Source: JAVBJN01 sp031546985 (GTDB taxonomy: Bacteria; Bacteroidota; Bacteroidia; Chitinophagales; Chitinophagaceae). Taken from it: a DNA stretch of 64,000 nt. Positions 60,206 to 64,000 of this stretch are shown one piece after another. Position 1 is the first letter of the stretch, and each line of letters opens with the position of its first letter. Under the pieces are notes generated by a model. The model was not told the origin of the DNA. It was given only the letters and a program-made list of their open reading frames with translations, and searched no databases. The position numbers and the translations under genes are program-made. The stretch covers positions 65,447 through 129,446 of the forward strand of contig JAVBJN010000077.1 of NCBI GenBank assembly GCA_031546985.1. Direction: 5' to 3'.

Positions 60206-61336
60206 ATGCATTTACCCCAACATCCCGCTAACCTCCTCGACCAGGCTGTGGTAGACCTCATTCGCCGCGATACGCTTACGGCCGAGAACAATGGTGCGCT
60301 TACCCCTGCTCAGCTAGACCTGATTCATAAAAAACGCTGGTTCCAGGTGCTGGTACCAGAACAAGCCGGCGGACTTGAATGGACCATGCCCGAAGTGGTA
60401 CGTTTATTTGAAGCGCTGGCCTGGGCCGATGGTGCATTGGGCTGGTGCGTAAACCTCGGTGCCGGTGCCAATATTTTTGCCGGATACCTGCAACCCGAGA
60501 CGGCAGAATCTGTTTTTCATGACCCTGCGGTAAGCATTGCCGGTAGTGGCGCCATTTCAGGTACTGCCCGCAAAAACCATGATGGCTACATTGCTACCGG
60601 AACCTGGAAATATGCCAGTGGTGCCGCACATGCTACCCATTTTACCGCCAACTGTTATATTGTTGATGATTACGATATTCCCTTGCAGGATGCGCAGGGC
60701 GAACCATTATACCGCTCTTTCCTGTTTCGTGCCGATCAGGTAAAAGTGCTCGACACCTGGAATAGCTATGGCCTCAAAGCCTCCTCCAGCCACGATTTTG
60801 AAGTGCGCGAACAGCTGGTGCCAGAGCAGAACACTTTTTCCTTATCGGGCCCCTCCGTTTTTGCCAAAGGGCCTTTGTACCGGTTTCCGTTTTTGCAGAT
60901 GGCAGAGTTGAATATGACCGCCATGCTCACGGGTATGGCATTGCATTTTATAGATGCATTTAGCGCTATGGCGCAGGTTCGCAAACCATACCGCTCCGAT
61001 ATTGCCCTGGCAGATCAAACCATGGTGCGGGCTACATTGCAACGGTGCACTACTACGCTCGAAGCGGCCCGTTGCTGGATGTACGCGGCTCTGCACGATG
61101 GCTGGAAAGCGTATGAGCAACATGAAACGGTATCGCCCCAGTTGTTGGGTGTTATCAGCAATGCGTGTCAGTATGCTGCACAGGTGGCCCGGCAGGTAGT
61201 GCAGGAGTTGTATCCTTTTGCCGGAATGTCTATCCTGAATCCCGAAAACGAACTGAATAAAATCTGGCGCGATCTGCATACTGCATCCCAGCATGTGCTG
61301 GTGTCTCCTTTACACGGTCAGAATCTTGTTAACTGA
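60206..61336 (+). CDS. Acyl-CoA dehydrogenase-family flavoprotein
   Basis: The ATG of MHLPQHPANLLDQAVVDLIR gives 376 residues; an upstream start adds 27 residues unlike the family. LVPEQAGGLEWTMPEVVRLF in the N-terminal helical domain and the middle beta domain (SIAGSGAISGTARKNHDGY) with a C-terminal helical bundle match acyl-CoA dehydrogenases and the related flavin-dependent hydroxylases (HpaB/DszC-like). The catalytic base is not obvious, so a group D-type monooxygenase is possible. The stop overlaps the crcB start. Confidence 0.78.
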   Translation: MHLPQHPANLLDQAVVDLIRRDTLTAENNGALTPAQLDLIHKKRWFQVLVPEQAGGLEWTMPEVVRLFEALAWADGALGWCVNLGAGANIFAGYLQPETAESVFHDPAVSIAGSGAISGTARKNHDGYIATGTWKYASGAAHATHFTANCYIVDDYDIPLQDAQGEPLYRSFLFRADQVKVLDTWNSYGLKASSSHDFEVREQLVPEQNTFSLSGPSVFAKGPLYRFPFLQMAELNMTAMLTGMALHFIDAFSAMAQVRKPYRSDIALADQTMVRATLQRCTTTLEAARCWMYAALHDGWKAYEQHETVSPQLLGVISNACQYAAQVARQVVQELYPFAGMSILNPENELNKIWRDLHTASQHVLVSPLHGQNLVN

Positions 61337-61707
61337 TGATGAGGCAATTTTTGATTGTAGCAGTAGGTGGAGCCGCCGGAAGCATGCTTCGTTTTGCACT
61401 TGGCTTATGGTCACGTTCGCTCAAAAACACATGGTGGCCCTGGGGCACCCTTGCCGCCAACCTGGTGGGGTGCTTTATTATCGGTTTCCTGTTTGCACTT
61501 ACCATTAAGCAGAAAGGCATTAGCGAAAACATACAATTGCTGCTGGCTACCGGTTTTTGTGGTGGACTCACTACTTTTTCCACTTTTACATTTGAGAATT
61601 TTCAGATGCTGAAACAGGGAAACTGGATAGGTTTTATATCCTATACTTTATTGAGTCTCCTTGCCGGATTGGGAGCTGTGGTGCTGGGCTGGCAGCTGGT
61701 GAAATAG
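61336..61707 (+). CDS. crcB: CrcB/Fluc fluoride exporter
   Basis: This encodes 123 residues with four membrane helices. FLIVAVGGAAGSMLRFALGL, the conserved Asn in GTLAANLVGCFIIGFL and FCGGLTTFSTFTFE are the CrcB hallmarks. Two dimers oriented oppositely make the fluoride channel; a single gene is normal. The ATG shares its first base with the stop of the preceding dehydrogenase gene (TGATG), so they are co-translated. I see no fluoride riboswitch upstream. Confidence 0.95.
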   Translation: MMRQFLIVAVGGAAGSMLRFALGLWSRSLKNTWWPWGTLAANLVGCFIIGFLFALTIKQKGISENIQLLLATGFCGGLTTFSTFTFENFQMLKQGNWIGFISYTLLSLLAGLGAVVLGWQLVK

Positions 61708-61794
61708 CTTTGCCCGCATTCCTGCGAAAAATTGTGTTGCTACCCCAGATTATGTAACTTCGACCTGTTTTTAAAACTCCTCAAATACGTTGCT

Positions 61795-63162
61795 ATGCAA
61801 GCATGGAAAGAATATCAGGAGCAGCATAAAGAGCGCTTCCTGAACGAACTGATTGATCTTTTGAAAATCCCATCCGTTAGTGCCGACAGCCGTCACAATG
61901 AAGATACCAAGCGTTGCGCCGATATGGTAAAACAACGCCTGATTGAAGCGGGTTGTGAGCTGGCCGAAGTGGTAGAAACTGCTGGCCATCCGGTTGTGTA
62001 TGGCGAAAAAATGATTGATCCTTCCAAACCTACAGTGCTGATCTACGGCCACTACGATGTGCAGCCTGCCGATCCTTTGGAACTGTGGCACAGTGGTCCT
62101 TTTGAGCCGGTAATCAAAGACGGTCGTATCTACGCCCGTGGTTCTGCCGATGATAAAGGCCAGTTTTACATGCACGTAAAAGCGTTTGAAACTATGGCTA
62201 AAACCAACAGCCTGCAGTGCAACGTAAAATTCATGATTGAAGGCGAAGAAGAAGTAGGCAGCGCTAACCTGGCTACCTTCCTTACCGATAATAAAGACCG
62301 CCTGAAAGCCGATATCGTATTGGTTTCTGATACTTCCATGATCAGCCTGGAGCATCCTTCTATCGAAACTGGCCTGCGTGGCCTGGCATACATGGAAGTA
62401 GAAGTAGTAGGCCCCAACCGTGACCTGCACAGTGGTGTATACGGTGGTGCGGTAGGTAACCCTGCCAACGTACTGGCCAAACTGATTGCCAGCCTGCATG
62501 ACGAAAACGGACACATTACCATTCCTGGTTTTTATGACGATGTGGTAGAGCTGAGTCAGCAGGAAAGAGATGCTATCAACAGCGCGCCACACGACGAAGC
62601 AGAATACATGAAAGACCTGGGCGTTAATGCCCTGAATGGTGAGAAAGGATACAGCACGCTGGAGCGTACCGGTACACGTCCTACTCTGGATGTAAATGGT
62701 ATGTGGAGCGGTTATATCGGCGAAGGCGCTAAAACCGTATTGCCTTCCAAAGCCAACGCTAAGGTATCTATGCGTTTGGTTCCCAACCAGGACCCGCACA
62801 AAATAGCCAAACTGTTTGCCGCACATTTCGAAAGCATCGCACCCGGTTGTGTAAAAGTAACCGTTACCGATCACCACGGAGGTCAGCCGGTTGTAACCCC
62901 TACCGACAGCACTGCGTACAAAGCTGCAGCAAAAGCCATTACCACTACTTTTGGTAAAGAGCCTATTCCTACACGTGGTGGTGGTTCTATTCCCATCATC
63001 GCGTTGTTTGAGCAGGTGCTGGGTCTGAAAACCGTACTTATGGGCTTTGGTCTGGACAGCGATAACCTGCACTCTCCTAACGAGAAATACGATCTGGCCA
63101 ACTATTACAAAGGCATCGAAACCCTGCCATTCTTCCACCAGTATTTTGCTGAGATGAACTAA
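61795..63162 (+). CDS. M20-family dipeptidase
   Basis: The ATG of MQAWKEYQEQHKERFLNELI gives 455 residues. The zinc-binding motifs are YGHYDVQPAD (His about 86, Asp about 88), ARGSADDKG (bridging Asp about 119) and EGEEEVG (catalytic Glu about 152), followed by the dimerisation domain and a C-terminal His in DNLHSPNEKY. This matches M20 dipeptidases (carnosinase/PepV-like), cytosolic since no signal peptide is present. A strong terminator follows. The earlier in-frame reading lacks similarity. Confidence 0.93.
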   Translation: MQAWKEYQEQHKERFLNELIDLLKIPSVSADSRHNEDTKRCADMVKQRLIEAGCELAEVVETAGHPVVYGEKMIDPSKPTVLIYGHYDVQPADPLELWHSGPFEPVIKDGRIYARGSADDKGQFYMHVKAFETMAKTNSLQCNVKFMIEGEEEVGSANLATFLTDNKDRLKADIVLVSDTSMISLEHPSIETGLRGLAYMEVEVVGPNRDLHSGVYGGAVGNPANVLAKLIASLHDENGHITIPGFYDDVVELSQQERDAINSAPHDEAEYMKDLGVNALNGEKGYSTLERTGTRPTLDVNGMWSGYIGEGAKTVLPSKANAKVSMRLVPNQDPHKIAKLFAAHFESIAPGCVKVTVTDHHGGQPVVTPTDSTAYKAAAKAITTTFGKEPIPTRGGGSIPIIALFEQVLGLKTVLMGFGLDSDNLHSPNEKYDLANYYKGIETLPFFHQYFAEMN

Positions 63163-63185
63163 GGATCAGGTAAAGAATATACAGT

Positions 63186-63220
63186 AAACGGCGAACCAAA
63201 TGGTTCGCCGTTTTTTATGA
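63186..63220 (+). terminator. Terminator after dipeptidase
   Basis: AACGGCGAACCA and TGGTTCGCCGTT form a 12-bp perfect stem with a two-base loop and a T run. Confidence 0.9.
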
Positions 63221-63314
63221 GTGAAAATGTGAAATATGGGCTAAAATGTGTCTCGTAAGGGTGATGCGGGTAGAGTGGTTGTAATAATTTCATTGCAATT
63301 ATCTGTATCTGCTT

Positions 63315-63731
63315 ATGGACAAACAATGGGTTGGCGTTTTGTTGTGTTTCCCCAAAGGTTGGATTTATATTCTATTGTGTGCAGATGGGAGTTATTATAC
63401 CGGAAGCACAAGAAACCTGCATCTGCGATTGTTACAGCACGAGAATGGAGAAGGTGGCGACTATACTCAGAAAAGATTGCCGGTTAAGCTGGTTTATTTT
63501 GAAGCCTTTGAGCGGATAGATCATGCCTTCTACCGTGAGAAGCAGGTGCAGGGTTGGAGTCGTAAGAAGAAAGAAGCATTGATTAAGGGTATGCCTGAGT
63601 TGTTGCCTTTGTTGGCCAGGAATTATTCGGATTATCCTTTCGCTCCGGTGCTTCGACAGAGCCTGTCCCGTCCATGCGGGGCTCAGCAACCTACGGATAA
63701 TTTAACGGGTGGGGAATCATTGGGGGAGTAA
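63315..63731 (+). CDS. GIY-YIG nuclease-domain protein with repeat-derived C-terminus
   Basis: This encodes 138 residues. The GIY-YIG core is WIYILLCADGSYYTGSTRNL (about 16-35), Arg in LHLRLLQHENG and Glu in FEAFERIDHAFYREKQVQGW (about 62-81), the UvrC/YhbQ-like small nuclease type. The domain ends near residue 107; the last 30 residues (APVLRQSLSRPC and onwards) are translated from an intergenic repeat that begins at 63641. The true function of such small nucleases is unknown; the overlap with repeats may be a clue. Confidence 0.8.
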   Translation: MDKQWVGVLLCFPKGWIYILLCADGSYYTGSTRNLHLRLLQHENGEGGDYTQKRLPVKLVYFEAFERIDHAFYREKQVQGWSRKKKEALIKGMPELLPLLARNYSDYPFAPVLRQSLSRPCGAQQPTDNLTGGESLGE

Positions 63732-64000
63732 GTAATGTAGGTATGGGTTTTACTCCGGTGCTTCGACAAAGCCTGTCCCGCCTGTGCGGGGGTCAGCAAC
63801 CTACGGTGCTTCGACAAGCTCAGCAACCTGCGGTTGGGTTTGGCGAGGGGGAATCTTTTGGGAGTGAGTAATATAGGATTATCCTTTCGCTGCGGTGCTT
63901 CGACAAATCCTGTTCAGCCTGTGCGGGTCAGCAACCTGCGTTGGGTTTGGTGAGGGTAAATCTTTTGGGAGTGAGTAATGTAGGAGTATTCTTTCGCTGT
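63641..64000. repeat. Tandem intergenic repeats with TTCGACA...CAGCAACCT core
   Basis: Copies of CGGTGCTTCGACA followed by CCTGTCCCG, TGCGGG and CAGCAACCTACGG lie at about 63645-63697, 63754-63806 and 63892-63940, with a short copy at 63805-63833. Between them GGGGAATC-TTTTGGGAGTGAGTAATGTAGG also recurs, so the unit is about 100-135 bases. The array begins inside the GIY-YIG gene and continues past the window end. No gene is seen in its last 270 bases. Confidence 0.75.

Noticed and set aside
61771..63138. A 455-residue open frame on the strand opposite the M20 dipeptidase gene
   Set aside because: It is the antisense shadow of a clear dipeptidase with all metal-site motifs; the antisense product is rich in Phe, Val and Tyr with no domain.
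63641..64000. CRISPR array
   Set aside because: The repeats are long and imperfect, spacers are themselves repeated, and no cas genes are in the window.

Overview
The window looks like a chromosomal segment of a Bacteroidota bacterium, probably Chitinophagaceae-like. This is inferred from four proteins with type IX secretion (Por-type) C-terminal tails, an ECF sigma/FecR/STN trio, candidate promoters with the TAnnTTTG -7 element, and a complete sufB-C-D-S-E-SufT-like cluster. No taxonomic marker gene is present, so the family-level placement is tentative.

Bases 1 to about 31,060 are an AT-rich accessory island. The right edge is marked by a GC-rich block resembling a tRNA 3' end (31061-31086) followed by a terminator; the left edge and any integrase lie outside the window. 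The island carries (i) the end of an AAA ATPase plus a subtilisin-like protease, matching the IetAS defence pair; (ii) two related minus-strand operons (2796-7560 and 14578-19013) that combine secreted transglutaminase-like proteins with short RHS-core proteins ending in putative metallopeptidase toxin domains, plus small secreted proteins that may be immunity factors; (iii) an XRE regulator, a DUF2971 protein, an uncharacterised two-gene unit (9173-11232), a DUF262/DUF1524 (GmrSD-like) nuclease and a Shedu-like DUF4263 protein; (iv) a stand-alone response regulator, a Toprim/helicase replication protein with two small companions and a divergent XRE repressor; and (v) a type I restriction-modification cassette in the order HTH, hsdR, hsdS, PrrC-like anticodon nuclease, hsdM, flanked by imperfect 120-bp direct repeats.

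Bases 31.1-64 kb are ordinary higher-GC chromosome: T9SS cargo proteins, azoreductase, metallophosphatase, class V aminotransferase, a beta-lactamase-like hydrolase, an MscS channel, a subtilase, a UbiD decarboxylase, pirin, a sigma/anti-sigma/STN-repeat cluster, the SUF iron-sulfur operon led by a cysteine-rich HxlR regulator, an acyl-CoA dehydrogenase, CrcB, an M20 dipeptidase, and a GIY-YIG protein whose 3' end runs into a tandem intergenic repeat.

The strongest candidates for something undescribed are the duplicated transglutaminase/RHS operons. The PrrC-like gene inside the type I R-M operon, the STN-repeat envelope proteins and the GIY-YIG/repeat association are secondary.
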